From Chlamydoabsidia padenii (Eukaryota > Mucoromycota > Mucoromycetes > Mucorales > Cunninghamellaceae), in the NCBI GenBank assembly GCA_025330725.1, contig JAIWND010000033.1, forward strand, positions 224,225 to 288,224: a stretch of 64,000 nt of DNA, read 5' to 3'. Position numbers and translations under genes: made by a program. The notes under the pieces are model-generated. The model was not told where the DNA came from. It worked only from the letters and a program-made list of their open reading frames with translations, and did not search any database. Shown piece by piece: positions 30,299 to 42,700 of this stretch (position 1 is the first letter of the stretch; every line of letters starts with the position of its first letter).

Positions 30299-33150
30299 CT
30301 ACATCAAATCTTCAATGCTTGCATGATTGAATTCTTTCGAATTCCAATTTTTTTGTATGATGATTTCTTTTTCTTTTTCGATCGGGTCTTGTAATAGCCC
30401 TATATGACCATCTATTTCGCTTGCATGTAAAACAAACGACTTGTCGTGGTATTCACCCTTCTTCGTCCAAACGGGAAGTAAATCACTTGACGTTTTTTCA
30501 ACACCCTTCATAATCTTACAGACTACAAAAAGTTTTGGGCGATGGGTGATTCTACAACTAGGAAATATTGAATAGACCCATAGTGTGAGTTTCTGTGCAG
30601 AAAAAAAAAAAGGTAATGTTAAGGGTATGCTGTCACATTTGCTTTAAAGACTTACCTAGGGGTTTGGGTTCTTACAAGATGTTTTTGTCGTCGATCATCA
30701 CCTGTCTCCTCCTTTTCAATACCAAAAGTTAATCCATCCGTGGTTGTCAAGCGATCCACTTTGTACATGTCATTGGAATAAACATTTATTGTAAAACCAG
30801 AACTACCACTTCTCTCTAGACATGTAAACATGTTTTCAATGATTGAAGGGTCCAATTCATGCGACTTGATTTTCTTCATTTTTTTGGGCAATCGGGATTT
30901 GAATCGTGCATAATCGACAGGAACTTTTTCCACATTATTGAGATGGTTGATAGTGGCCATGATTTCTCAACATTAGAAAGATTTTCACTGGGCTTGCACT
31001 TCTACTTGTTCTGGGCAGCATATACACCAATTATACGCTCGAGGGAGCGACAAGAGACAGAGGGGAGAGGGCCCATGCTTGAAATCAGCAGTTTTATGTG
31101 CCCAAATTAATGCTGTGTAACAGTAAAAACTGAGAGTTTGATGGTGCCAAGGGAAATCTGCGATCGTAAAAAGTTATGCCAATGATCAAAAGCTTTGTCC
31201 ATTTTTTCCAAGTCTGATTGGGTGATGTTGTCCCATTTGGTGGCAATCATTATTCCTTCAATAAAGTGTGTGCAAGCAACGCGGGTTTCTTCATGTTCCA
31301 AATTCGGAATCACTACAGCAGGAAAGACGTACGAAAGAAAATCAAGCCAATCAACCGCACGATAATGGGTGTTGGATTCCATCACATCGGTCCAGTTGCT
31401 CAGAAATATTGATGGAATACTTCGGCATGATTGATCCGATATCATCCATTGACAAATTACCTCGTAACTTGAACATCGAGCCTTTGTCGTCGAAGTTGTT
31501 GTTCAAAAGACCGAATATGAGCTTGCTGTGTCCATGGCCGAATAAATGCATTTCGTCTAACCCCCAAAAAGTTGGTCCGTGGAAGGTGGGAAGAGATACA
31601 AAATGGGAGGTGTCCCTGAGACTTGATTGTCGTCTTGTGTGGGGATCATCAGTCCAGGAATCAACTGTTCTCAATGCTGTTGTTTCCAATGGCTTCTTGA
31701 AGTATATTCTCCGGCTGTTCAAACGTTCACCTTCAGTGATGCATATACGGCACCCATGCTTGGAATTGTGTCCCATGTGAGCAGCGATGTCAGCAACAGC
31801 AGGAATATCACCGGTGGCCAAAACAAGGTGGACTTTTGCATGAATTATTAAATCGCCGACTTCGACGATCATTCCTTTTTCGGACAGTATTTTCAATTCA
31901 TCAATAATGGAATCCAAAAAGGACCAAAGACTTGCTGGCTTGCGAGTTCTAGGTATGACACAAACTTGCATCAGGTTTTGCGATTGATAGCGCTTCCTTG
32001 GATGAATACTGTAATTTACCAGTTGAACCATAGTGGCAGTTAAGTTGCCCCGTTTCATCGGTTTGAACCCATCAGTGTAAAGGCCGACCGCAACATCATT
32101 GGGGTTACTGAAGTAATCATCTTTCCTTGTCTTATAGATCGATCCATCTAAAATATCATTCAATGTGTTGTTACTGGCTTTTTGATCGTAGGTGGATCGA
32201 TAATTCATCTGGTCCCGGGTTTTTTGACCACTTAGCTTTAGCGCTAAGGCACAACCAATGGACATCATTTTGATTGTCATTTGAGGTGTGTTGTTGTTTT
32301 TTAATCGACTTTCTTGGCACGTAATGCAACTAACTTCACCATCTTTGAAGCGACGACATCCATTTTTGCAAATGTCAACTGAATAAAACGACGAAAGCCA
32401 GCGGTCAATGAGAAGTTTCTGACACTTGTAAGGCGAAAGAATTTCACCTGTAAAGTCAATTGGAAAAAAGGGAAAAAAAAAGGGAGACTTAGCACCATGT
32501 ATCATCTTTGTAAACTCGACTTGAAGAAAATCATGCTGTTTGAAATCCCGCTTATTTTTAACTTCACTTACCATTGCGAGATACCTTATCAACAAGCGTA
32601 TTCATGAGTTTAACCAAAGCATCGTGTGCATCCCTTCCTATGCCATGTGATTTAACGAGCTGAAATAGTTCCAAGCTAAGCTGTTCACCGTCTGTCAATG
32701 ATGTTGTATTAGTGGCAAACTTGTAATGGGCAGGGCGAGTGCTATCAAAATTACCAGCATCAGTGGCATAGATTTCATCTTCATCTGAGCTTTCATCATC
32801 ACGTGGATCATCGTTTGTAGTTTGAGCAGGTTCTGTACGGTGATCAGCATGGTTATCCGCCGATGGATTATCATAAATAATCTCCATTGGACCATCTTCA
32901 TCAACAGACCGAGTGACAATAACTGTATTGTTACGTGCTTCTTCTTGTATTCTTTCAGCCTATTGTAAATGGAGCGTAAGCAAAATTTTACTTGTTCATT
33001 GTTTCATGATTGAATACTTACTGTTAAAGCGGCCGATATCTTTTCCAAAGCGCAAGTTTGCTTGTGTTTTGAAAATGCACTGTTGGCGTTGATAATCTCT
33101 GAACACACAGGGCATTTGTTTTGTCTTTTTCCAATTCTTTTAGGTGGCAT
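30299..33150 (-). pseudogene. Tnp2-family transposase, nearly complete but disrupted
   Basis: It starts at MPPKRIGKRQNKCPVCSEII (a zinc-knuckle) at 33150. Next comes an acidic exon ending LMNTLVDKVSRNG, then an 88-nt intron to GEILSPYKCQKLLIDRW. The long exon includes DICKNGCRRFKDGEVSCITC, DVAVGLYTDGFKPMKRGN, MVQLVNYSIHPRKRYQSQN, LVLATGDIPAVADIAAHMGH, SKHGCRICITEG and FHGPTFWGLDEMHLFGHGH, the Transposase_21/Tnp2 signature. Downstream: NTHYRAVDWLDFLSYVFPAV, SLERIIGVYAAQNK, a 64-nt intron, and a C-terminal exon ending SIEDLM. Lesions: a frame change near 31400, stop codons near 31100 and 31010, and another frame change at a T5 run near 30530. The gene is thus recently dead or near-complete; the acidic DDE residues were not all placed. 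Confidence 0.83.
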
Positions 33151-33362
33151 GAAGTTAACTTGATGAATTCGGGAGATAGATGTAGAGAATGTGACAAAAA
33201 AATTTAATAATATGGTGGTGAATGTCAATCTGCATAGATCTGATCTGATGGCCATGGAACCAATAAGGTCATATCAATCAACTTTTTCAAATCCCGAATT
33301 CTCATGAATCTATTTTTATTTCCTTTTCCTTTCTTCTTTATTTACTTTATTCCATCAACAAG

Positions 33363-34605
33363 ATGTCAGATAACATTTCCCATCAAGACCTAAAACAACT
33401 TATGGAAACTGTGCTTAGAGCTGTTCGTGACCTGGATGAAAAGGTCACATCAATCCAACAAAAGCAGCAACAACAACAACAAGAACAACAACATGATACG
33501 GTAGCCAATTTGCCCTCGGTTCCAAGAGCTCGCCCTGAAGAAAAGAACATCCGGAGACCCACTGATTCGACAATTGTAAGTGAAATGGAGCGGCTCTTGC
33601 TTTTGTGGGTCCCAATTGGAAACGGTGCTGCAAATGTGAAAGTGGCCAGTCAACTTTGCCTTGTCCAGTCTCCAAGAAGCCACTCAAACCCGGGAGTCTG
33701 TCAGGTGCCTTGGTCTAAAATCCAGGAAAGTATCAAGTTGGCCTCAATCAAGACACTGGAAGATAATTGTTTTTTTCTTGGGGTCCCAGTCGACCGTCGC
33801 ATTGGCTCTTGGTTTGCTGAAGAAAAACTCAAGCGGAAATGGCAAAACGCCCACTAATACCATGTGAAGAGGACCTCGAAGAAGAAAACATCTCCGGTAA
33901 GAAAAACAAAATTGTGACGCTTGCTAACTAAACTTCATTAGGTATCTTCGTCCGTAGTGCCTTCAACAGTTGGACCGGATCTGTCGGATTCAAGGTAATA
34001 TACATCAATAAACTATCATGTACATGTTTTTATTTTTAGGTGCTAAGGTCTGCTCAGGGGTCATCAGTTTTATTGTGGTTAACGGCACATAAAGCAAAGT
34101 ATGAGCTCATACTGTTAGGGAGGAAGACATATATACTAGCTTCCTTAATCTTTTACTTATAGTGCTTCACCATCATCAACTACTCCCTTACCGTTTGCTC
34201 CATTGCCACCTGCTCCCTTGCCGTCTCTGCCGTTGTCAACATCATCATCAACATTCCAAAGTGGGTCCATGGACATAGCGTCTGTTCTATATGTTTGAAA
34301 CAAGCATATGTTGTATCTGTTTAAACACATTACATTTTTTATTTATTTATTTATTAGGAGACCCAGTTTTGCAAAGACCTTTTATATGGATACAACGTAA
34401 GTTCTATTTGCTTGGAACAAGTATACCTGAATATGTTTAGCTTATTTCTTTTTTTTATATTATTATTAGGGAACCTAGTTTTGAGCATATCTTCCGCGTA
34501 GAAACAAGGTATGTATCTTATTCTACATGTATGACTTTACTAATGTTTATTCTTTTTAGTTGTAGATTGATGCCATCGACGAAGTCCCCTGTAAACAAAA
34601 TGTAA
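33363..34605 (+). CDS. Uncharacterised multi-exon partner gene of the tnp2 element
   Basis: It lies inside the element's inverted ends and is divergent from the transposase with 212 bp between the start codons, so it is probably an accessory element protein. Exons include 33363-33896, 33942-33994, 34040-34098 or so, then several short ones (about 34163-34291, 34358-34400, 34471-34509, 34560-34605). The N-terminus is a coiled coil (LKQLMETVLRAVRDLDEKVT) followed by a Gln run. The middle has FVRSAFNSWTGSVGFK and the C-terminus is Ser/Pro-rich and basic. The frame that splices cleanly from 33896 (PLIPCEEDLEEENISG) differs from the frame open at the ATG, so one frame change in exon 1 must be assumed. 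No known domain was recognised. Confidence 0.5.
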
Positions 34606-34952
34606 AGATCCACGAACAATCAATACAAAAGTACTAATTATATATTTGTTGCCATCTATACTAGGCCACTGCAATTCATTGAAATGGGTCTGCAAGCGGT
34701 AAAGCGTGTGCAGCGCAGCAAAGCCAACAACAACAATAGTGTAGAATAGCATAGTGGTATCAGTAATGGTATTAAATAAACGAATCATTTTTATTATATC
34801 GCATCCACTGATTTGGGTATCCGTATTTGTGTGTCATTGTACGTTCCATATTTGGGTGTTCCACGCCGTTTTCATTCTCCGTTGCTGAAATTTTGCTTAC
34901 GGGGAATCCAGCAATCTTTTCCGATGGTAGAGGGGATTTTCCCCTTTCTCAG

Positions 34953-34959
34953 TATAAAA
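34953..34959 (+). promoter_or_regulatory. TATA box of the mitochondrial carrier gene
   Basis: TATAAAA 116 bp upstream of the ATG at 35075 and only 25 bp from the right end of the tnp2 element. The position fits a core promoter with a leader of about 85 nt; expression was not assessed. Confidence 0.55.
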
Positions 34960-35074
34960 TGCTCATTTCTTTTTTACTCCTTTTTTTTTCTTATCTACAT
35001 TTATATATCTTACAGTAGTGGTATTATAGATAACACCCTTCTCTCTACTGAATTAGTCCACACCACACACAGCC

Positions 35075-35353
35075 ATGTCAACAAAACAATCTACTCCTTT
35101 TTACTTTGGTGGTGCGTCTTCATGTATTGCTGCCATGGTAGTCCATCCCTTTGATTTGACCAAGGTACGTTTGCAGAACACAAAAGGTGTTGGCAAACAA
35201 GGTATGTTTGCCACCATGGTCAAGATTGCTAGGACAGAAGGTGCTTTACAACTCTATGCAGGGCTATCGGCCAGTATTCTTCGACAAGCAACTTACTCCA
35301 CTGTACGATTTGGCGGGTATGAAAAGATGAAGCAACATATGGCCAAAGGTCAA

Positions 35354-35414
<61 letters not shown>

Positions 35415-36138
35415 GAAATGGGGGTGTAAAGCATGACTAAAAAGAAAAAGTGTTCATGTAGATCCTACAGTATGGCAACTATTGGTCGCTTCTAGTACAG
35501 CAGGTGCTCTTGGTGGTGCATGTGGTAATCCCAGTGATGTGGTGAACGTGCGTATGCAAAACGATGGCCAACTCTCTCCACCACAACGACGAAACTATAA
35601 ACATGCTTTGGATGGTGTGGTGCGTATTGCTCGTGAAGAAGGTGTCACTTCATTATTTCGTGGTTTGGGTCCTAATATGAATCGGGCCATCTTGATGACT
35701 TCCTCTCAATGTGTTTCTTACGATACATTCAAAGATCTTCTTTTACGATACAGTCCACTACAAGATGGATTGATCCTTCATTTTACCTCTAGCACACTTG
35801 CTGTAAGTTGCTGAATTGGGGGAACACACGCAAATGACACAAACCACTCATTCTATTCACATTTTATTTAGGGTCTGGTGGCAACAACAGTATGCTCACC
35901 TGTGGATGTCATCAAAACTAGAATCATGACAGCAGGCTCATCTGATCGAAAAATGTCATCACTCAAAATCATGTCAAGTATGTATCGAAACGAAGGTATG
36001 ACTTCCTTCTTTAAAGGATGGACTCCAGCATTCATCCGGTTGGCTCCTCAAACCATCATCACCTTTGTCATATTAGAACAATTCAAGAAATGGCATTCTT
36101 CTTGGAATGATAGACAACTTTTGGTGGCAAAGATTTAA
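35075..36138 (+). CDS. DIC1: Mitochondrial dicarboxylate-type carrier (SLC25 family)
   Basis: Exons 35075-35354, 35462-35802 and 35872-36138 give 295 residues, the usual carrier size. The three tandem repeats each carry the signature P-x-D/E-x-x-K/R: HPFDLTKVRLQ, NPSDVVNVRMQ and SPVDVIKTRIM. The matching second halves are GALQLYAGLSASILRQATYS, GVTSLFRGLGPNMNRAILMT and GMTSFFKGWTPAFIRLAPQT. The repeat-2 contact NPSDVVNVRMQNDG and the RQATYSTVRFG segment are as in dicarboxylate carriers (yeast Dic1), which exchange malate or succinate for phosphate across the inner membrane. Oxaloacetate or 2-oxoglutarate carriers are close alternatives. Intron 1 has a run of 56 A directly after GT. Confidence 0.9.
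35357..35412. repeat. A56 homopolymer inside intron 1 of the carrier gene
   Basis: Starts immediately after the GT of the 5' splice site and fills about half of the 107-nt intron. Confidence 0.95.
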
Positions 36139-36951
36139 ATGGACTCTGATTTTTTACTTACTCTCATACTACATATATATCTATTTAACAAAACATCATT
36201 CCTATACTAATCCTCATGGTCATATTACTCTTTATTCTCCCCTTTCTTTTAAAATATAATCATATCAAACTAATAAAACAATCCAATTTGGCTTTTACTT
36301 TACTCTGACTTTAGGTATATATTTTGTGTAAATGCGGGGTAATCAAGGAAGTTATATACTCTGCAAAATCCCGTAATGTCCCGTCGATTTCCTCTTAATG
36401 TATCGGCTATTCAAACTCCGGACGCATGAAAGCAAAACTAAACAAAAAAACATGCATCAGATAAAAAAGCCATTAACTACAACGAATTCACTATTTGTAC
36501 ACCTGTTGACTTGCCTCTCTCTCAAGGCGGCGGGGTTATTTTTTCTCTGGTCCCTGGCATGTATTATTTGGCGGATCTATATATTTCCTACCTAGAAGGA
36601 TTATTTGGTTCGGGTTTATGTAAATCCAAATAATGAAAATTAGCGTTTGTAGGTGATTTGTGCAAACAGAATTTTAGGATTAGCGAGGTTTAAACATTGA
36701 GGAGGTGGGTCAATCGATTGAAGGTACCCTCGCTGTAGATTACTGATGAGCACCAAGTTGGTTAAATACATGGTAGAACTGCTTTCACCAAAAGACATCT
36801 TTTTGAGATCCCACATATCATTTTTTGAAATAGCTGATCTCCTACTATAACTGGATTTAGACACACCGGGTTAGTGCTCATTGTTCAATTTGATGAAAAC
36901 TCGTAATTTATGCGCTTATAATTCACCATTTCAAGCTGAGACTTTCTTTCT

Positions 36952-37001
<50 letters not shown>

Positions 37002-37265
37002 ACTTGTTTCTATAATCAAAGATAGAAAAAGGTAATGTCTTAAAAGTGGGCATTTTCATGTTCATTTATTCATGAAGTTGGTGTAAAGGGAACATTTAAG
37101 AAATGGATGACTGATGTTCCCTTCCGCCTGATCATTCATTCAGGGCTCAAAGCGTGATTTAAAAATCCATGGTGGGTTGAACATAAATACATTTGGAACA
37201 TTTCTTTCTTCTTCTCACTCCCCCCCCCTCTCTCTCTTACTTTTACTTTTTCTTTACAATTTTTA
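36139..37265. other. Intergenic with A42 run
   Basis: Holds the 3' flank of the carrier gene, an A42 homopolymer (36956-36997) and a CT-rich leader before the GDH start. A 74-codon minus-strand open frame (36640-36864; contains YLTNLVLISNLQRGYLQS) could be a gene fragment but no family was recognised. Confidence 0.45.
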
Positions 37266-39430
37266 ATGGCCTTCCTCTTGAAACAATTACCTCAGACGTA
37301 AGTAATTCAAGTCTCTCATTCCTTGCCTCATTCACCAATTCTTTTATAGATCGCGCCCCTTGGTGAATGCTGCTGCTCATCGAGCTACCTTACCTGCTCT
37401 TTTTCGATCCATGACCACAGGTAAACCCCCCCCCCAATCTTGCTTCTACAATCTGGAACTATTGTCTTTATTTTACTAATGAACTCTCTTTCTCATAGAT
37501 GCCACTCAAGTCGCCTGTGAGGCTCATGAACCTAGTTTCTTGCAATCGGTGGAATCATACTATGACGATGCTGCCAAGATCAGTAACGTAAACCCTGGTA
37601 CTCTCAGTCATCTTCGTGCAGTTGATTCTCTTCTTCGAGTGACCTTCCCTATTGAAGTCGGTAATGGAAAGTATGAAGTCATTGAAGGTAAAAAAAAAAA
37701 TAAAAAATAAAAAAAAATAAAATGAATGTCAAGGAAGGGATAATCACTAATAAACATTACTTTTTTTTTTTTTAATTAGGTTATCGTGCTCAACACTCTC
37801 GCCATCGTTTGCCTGTCAAGGGTGGTATTCGATACTCTGAAGAAGTTGATCTTCAAGAAGTCGAAGGTAGGGATATACCTAGCTTGTTGAAGATTTATCT
37901 AACTTTATAATGACATCTACCACTTAGCTTTGGCCTCTTTGATGACCTACAAGTGTGCTGTTGTTGATGTGCCTTGTAAGTATTGATCCCTACCCGAATG
38001 AGTACATCGATTCTTATGACTCCCTCTCTCTCTCTTTGTGTGTGTGTATGATATGTAGTTGGTGGTGCCAAGGGTGGTGTTAAAATCAATCCTAAAAAAT
38101 ACACTGAAGAACAACTGGAACGTATTACTCGTCGCTTTACCATGGAACTGTGTCAAAAAAACTTTATTGGTGTTGGTACTGATGTGCCTGCCCCAGATGT
38201 TGGTAAAGTAGTATGCTGCAAATGGAATGACAATGGCTAAATGATCTTTTTTTTTTTTCATGTATAGGTACTGGACCTCGTGAAATGTCTTGGATCATGG
38301 ATACATACCGTCAATTCAATCCAGGTGATGTGAATGCTGCTGGTTGTGTTACTGGTAAGCCATTGTCTCAAGGTGGTGTCCGTGGTCGTACCGAATCTAC
38401 CGGTTTGGGTATTTACTACAGGTAATAGAAATAAGAATGGTGATTTATGCTATTTTATCATACCAAACTCGGCTTATCTTTTTGTCTCTGATTAGTATAC
38501 GTGAATTCTTGTCTTACCCCGAAGTCCAAAAGAAGACAGGCTTAAATGGACAAGTAAAAGATACTAGCGTCGTGGTCCAAGGTTTTGGTAATGTTGGTTA
38601 CTATGTATCCAAATTTTTTGCAAACAACGGGTAATGTAAATAAATGAAGGGAAAAAAAAGAATTAACATTACTCTCTCTCTCGCTTCATTGTATTATAGT
38701 GCAAAGGTGATCGGTGTTGGTGAACGCGACTGTGCCATTTACGATCCCAATGGTTTGAATATCGAAGATCTTCACAAGTACTATACTGACAACGGTACAT
38801 TCCGTGGCTACTCATCCACTGCACACATTATTGAAGATTCTGTCAAGATCCTTGAAACCGAATGTGATATTTTGATCCCTGCTGCTCTTGAACGTCAAAT
38901 CGGGTTGGTCAATTGTGACAAGATCAAGGCCAAAGTGATTGGCGAAGGTGCTAACGGTCCCGTGACGCCTGCTGCTCATAAAGCATTGGAAGATCGTGGT
39001 GTGGTCGTGCTGCCTGATCTACTTTTAAATGCTGGTGGTGTCACGGTGTCTTACTTTGAATGGTTGAAAAACTTGTCTCATGTCCGTTTTGGTCGCATGA
39101 ACAAGAAATGGGATGAATCCATGGTAAGCCAAACACACATATAGAATAATCTGAGAACTAAAAATATTGTAGCGCCACAAATTATTCTCTCTTGTGGAAG
39201 AAAACGCTGGCCGTAAATTGACCGAAGCTGAACGTAAAGCGATTGTCCATGGTGCTGAAGAAGCTGATTTGGTTTACTCTGGTCTCGAAGACACCATGAT
39301 CCAAGCATGCGGAGAAACTCGTCAAACTGCTTCTCTCAAGAATGTTGATTTCAGAACTGCAGCTTACCTCAATGCCATCCAAAAGATTGCCGCTGTGTAT
39401 GAAGGATCTGGTATGCTCTTCATGCACTAG
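37266..39430 (+). CDS. Glutamate dehydrogenase, animal/GLUD-like mitochondrial type
   Basis: Ten or eleven exons, roughly 520 residues. The N-terminus ([11 protein letters not shown], then [18 protein letters not shown]) is rich in Arg/Ala without acids, like a mitochondrial presequence. Core motifs: [39 protein letters not shown] with the catalytic Lys region; [40 protein letters not shown]; the NAD(P)-binding [17 protein letters not shown] (GxGxxG); [34 protein letters not shown]; and a C-terminal [19 protein letters not shown]. The enzyme interconverts glutamate and 2-oxoglutarate plus ammonium. The motif set matches the roughly 50 kDa GLUD/bacterial-like type rather than yeast Gdh1 or the 115 kDa fungal Gdh2. 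Cofactor preference cannot be read with confidence. The gene converges on the kinesin with 367 bp between the stops. Confidence 0.93.
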
Positions 39431-39797
39431 ACTTTTTATTTAGTTAATGATAGTCTATTCTCTTTCTATCATATACAAAGAGTATCACCCCACTTTTTTT
39501 ATCACCTCACATTTTAAAATCTCTTTATCGTATTTATATTTATTTACCCCCAAACAATAAATATTTAGAGCAACAATTGATTTGTGCTCTTTTATAAACA
39601 TCATTCATGCCGCCTACTTGTTTAAACCCCGCCGTTTTTGAGCCCATGCCATCAAAGCTTGTTGACCTATTCCGAAAAAAAAAAAGACGTATAATACATA
39701 TAGATAATAGATCATTACTAGATTTTTTATTAATTGGTATTCTACATATAAATAAAAGAAGAGGGGACTATACAAAAAAAAGTAAAAAAAAAAAAAA

Positions 39798-42700
39798 CTA
39801 GAAGCACATGAATTTGTTTTTCTTGGTCATCAATTCCTCCATTCTATTTTCCAAGATCAACCGAGCCTTTTCCGCTTTTTCCTTAAGCCTTCGTTCTTGT
39901 TCAAGAGACTGTTCGAGCTGTTTCCTTCGTTCACCCGCTTCGTCCACCGATGACTTTTGTTGACTCATGATTTGAGTGACTTGAGACCTGAGATTCTTGA
40001 TTTCCAAACTATAAGCTTGCTTTTCCTTGTTGAGCACTTCGAGTTGTTTCTTGACATCCCGTACGGATGTTTCTGATCGAGACAGTTGAGTTTCCAGTTT
40101 GCTAATTACGTCTTGGTGGGCACGGACATCAGATTCGGCAACCTGGGCTTTACGTTGTAAGGAGCGAAGCATCTTGTCGTATTGTTCCGAGGTCGTCTGG
40201 GTGGATTGTTGACTGTTGGGTAAACTCGTGTCACTGAGTGTGGTATGGATCGAGCTGGTGCGATTTAAAGGAATGGCTGGTAAAGGTGTGGTGGGAATGG
40301 GTGGTAATGGATTGGAGGGTGGTGCTGAGGGTGGTGGAATTGTGCCGCCCATGAAGGAAGACGTGATGGATGAGATGGAGCCAGGTCGATCCGATCGAAA
40401 GCTGACAGGTCTATTGTCATCGTTGTTGTAATCTGATGATAGGGCCCGATAGAAATGAGGGTTCTTGGTCGTCAAACTGTTTGAAGAGAAATCCCGGTGA
40501 AGTTTGTATCCATTTGTAGCAGTAGGAGATGTTACTCGAGGTGTTTGTGGAGGAGATGAGAATGTGTTGCCACTATCATTCGTGTTGGCAATTTTCCTAT
40601 TGCTGCTACTTGAGAAGATGGGCCCAGATGAGACAGAGGTAGAGATAGGCGGGTGACGAGGCATGATTTGTTCCATTTCCTTTTCCATCCGATCATTTGC
40701 AGCGCTGAGTTTCATCAATTCCAGTTCCAAGTGCTTTGTTTCCGTGCTGAATTGATTGCGTTGTTTGGCAAGCTGAGCCTCCAAATCATCCACCTGAGTC
40801 ATTAATTGTGTCTTGTCATTACAAAGTTGTTCCAACATGTCTTGAGATGACTCGTCGCCATGCTGTCGCTCGTTTTCCAATCGGTCTGGTAAGTATCGTG
40901 ATTGTTGTTGTTGTTGTTGTAGTTTCATCAAAGCGGTGTCTTTTTCACGCAGCAAAGTTTCTTGTTCCGAAAGTTGACGTATTAGACTGGTGACATCGTA
41001 TGATTGCTGTTTCCATTGGCTGGTCGTTGGTAAAGTAGTAGACAAGAGTTCTTCTTCTTTTTCTTCTTCTTCTTCTTCTTCTTCTTCTTCCGTATCCCTT
41101 TCTTCCTCCACATCCTTTAACCAACGACTGTTTGTAGACCGACGACGATGTAATTGATCCTGTAACTGTTGAAGCTGCATTGATTTTTTCGAGTGACTGG
41201 CCACGGCTTTATCTAGTCGTTGTTGCATGGATTGTAAAGACTGTTCGAGAGTCGTCACCACATGAGACTGGTTCTTGTATGCCTTTTGAGTCTTATCCAA
41301 ATCCTCCATTGCCCGATCAAATCGGTGTTCATATTCATCTTGGTCCAATTGTCGTGCCCGTTCAAGTACTTGTAACTTGTCTTGTAATTCTGCCAGCATA
41401 CCTGTGGTATCGTTAGCCACCAAGAGTCCACGTTCCCTTTCCATCGAGGCCATAGTGTCACCAAGTCGTTGTTCCATCTGTTCGAGTTTGATCGCTTGCT
41501 TTTCAATGGTGGCATGGGCCTTAACCAGTTCGGCTTGTTTGAGTTCCAACGTATGATCCAGATCAACTTTGTCCCTGTTGGCTTGTTCAATGGCTTGATC
41601 TAGCTCCACCATCCTGCTTTCCAGCGCAGCCAGTCGTTGAGCGTCAATATCGGCAATCAGTGGGTCATCCCGGTCTTGTAGCTTTTGTTGTTTATCCTTC
41701 AAGGCTGCCTTGGTATCGTCGAGTTCCAGCGTCAGTCTTCTCGTCGATACTTTACCCTTTTCCACCGACGTATGTAATTCCTTGATCCGAGCCTCCAATT
41801 GTTCCACCATGTGTAATCGAGCTACATAATCCGCATCGCGCAATTGGTGCAATTGTTCAAGTTCAGCCAAGGATATCATACTAGACATGGTGCGATCGTC
41901 TTGTCGTTGCAGCGATTTATCCATCCAGGCCACAATTAAATCCAGCTTTTTCCGCTCCATGCCAAGAGCTGCCATATCACGAAGGACAGCCTGAAGATCC
42001 TTTTGCATTGTTTTGACCCATTGCGTTTTCAATTGATTGTCCTTCTCGAGCTGTTTGACATGACTATCCTTTTTCTCCAGTTGGCGCTCTAGTTGAGCCA
42101 TGGCTTGTTCCATGTCCACCATCTTTTGTTCAAACACCCGGATAATCTGTTCTTGTTTGTGTTCCACCTGTTGAAGAGCACCCATGTCCAGTTTGAGCTG
42201 TTCTAATTCGTTCAGGCGTAAGCGAAGTGTGATTTGTGTGCCTTGTTCGTGATCCCATAATTGTTGCTGTAGTTGCACTTGCTTGTCCAGGGCCGTTTGA
42301 TGATCCAATTTTTCAGTAGCCATTAGAGATGTCAGATCAGCAATTGTCGACTGAGCTTGATCGTATTGAGCTTGTAGATCCTTTTCCACATGAGAGTGAT
42401 GTTCCTTCATATCAACCAGCTGTTTTTCAAGTCCCGACATGCCCTGTTCATGCTCCGATCGAAGGACAGCCAGTTCTTGGTGTAAGGTGTCCATTTCATG
42501 TAATTGTTTTTCCAAATTCGCCACATGTGTTTCTTTTTTCTCCAGCTGTTGTTGTAGGTCCGCCATGGTTGCGCTAACTGTACCTGCCTGCAGGTTGTTC
42601 GTGACTAGATGATGCTTGATAGCATCCAGGATCTTGCTGATTTCCGCATGTTGAGACTGAGTTGAGTTGTCGTCGTTTGTCGTATGATCCCATGTTACTT

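Larger units (their letters stand above)
30140..34928. mobile_element. tnp2-type (CACTA/Plavaka-like) DNA transposon, about 4.8 kb
   Basis: Ends: ACCATCGGAAAAAATTGCTG at 30140-30159 and its complement with one change at 34909-34928. Just inside each end is a second matching block (AATTTTCAGCAA at about 30167-30178; TTGCTGAAATTT at 34882-34893), so each terminus can fold as ATTGCTGAA...TTCAGCAAT. Between them lie two divergent genes, a tnp2 transposase (-) and a small multi-exon gene (+). No clear 2-3 bp target duplication was seen, so the outer base of each end is uncertain. Confidence 0.75.
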
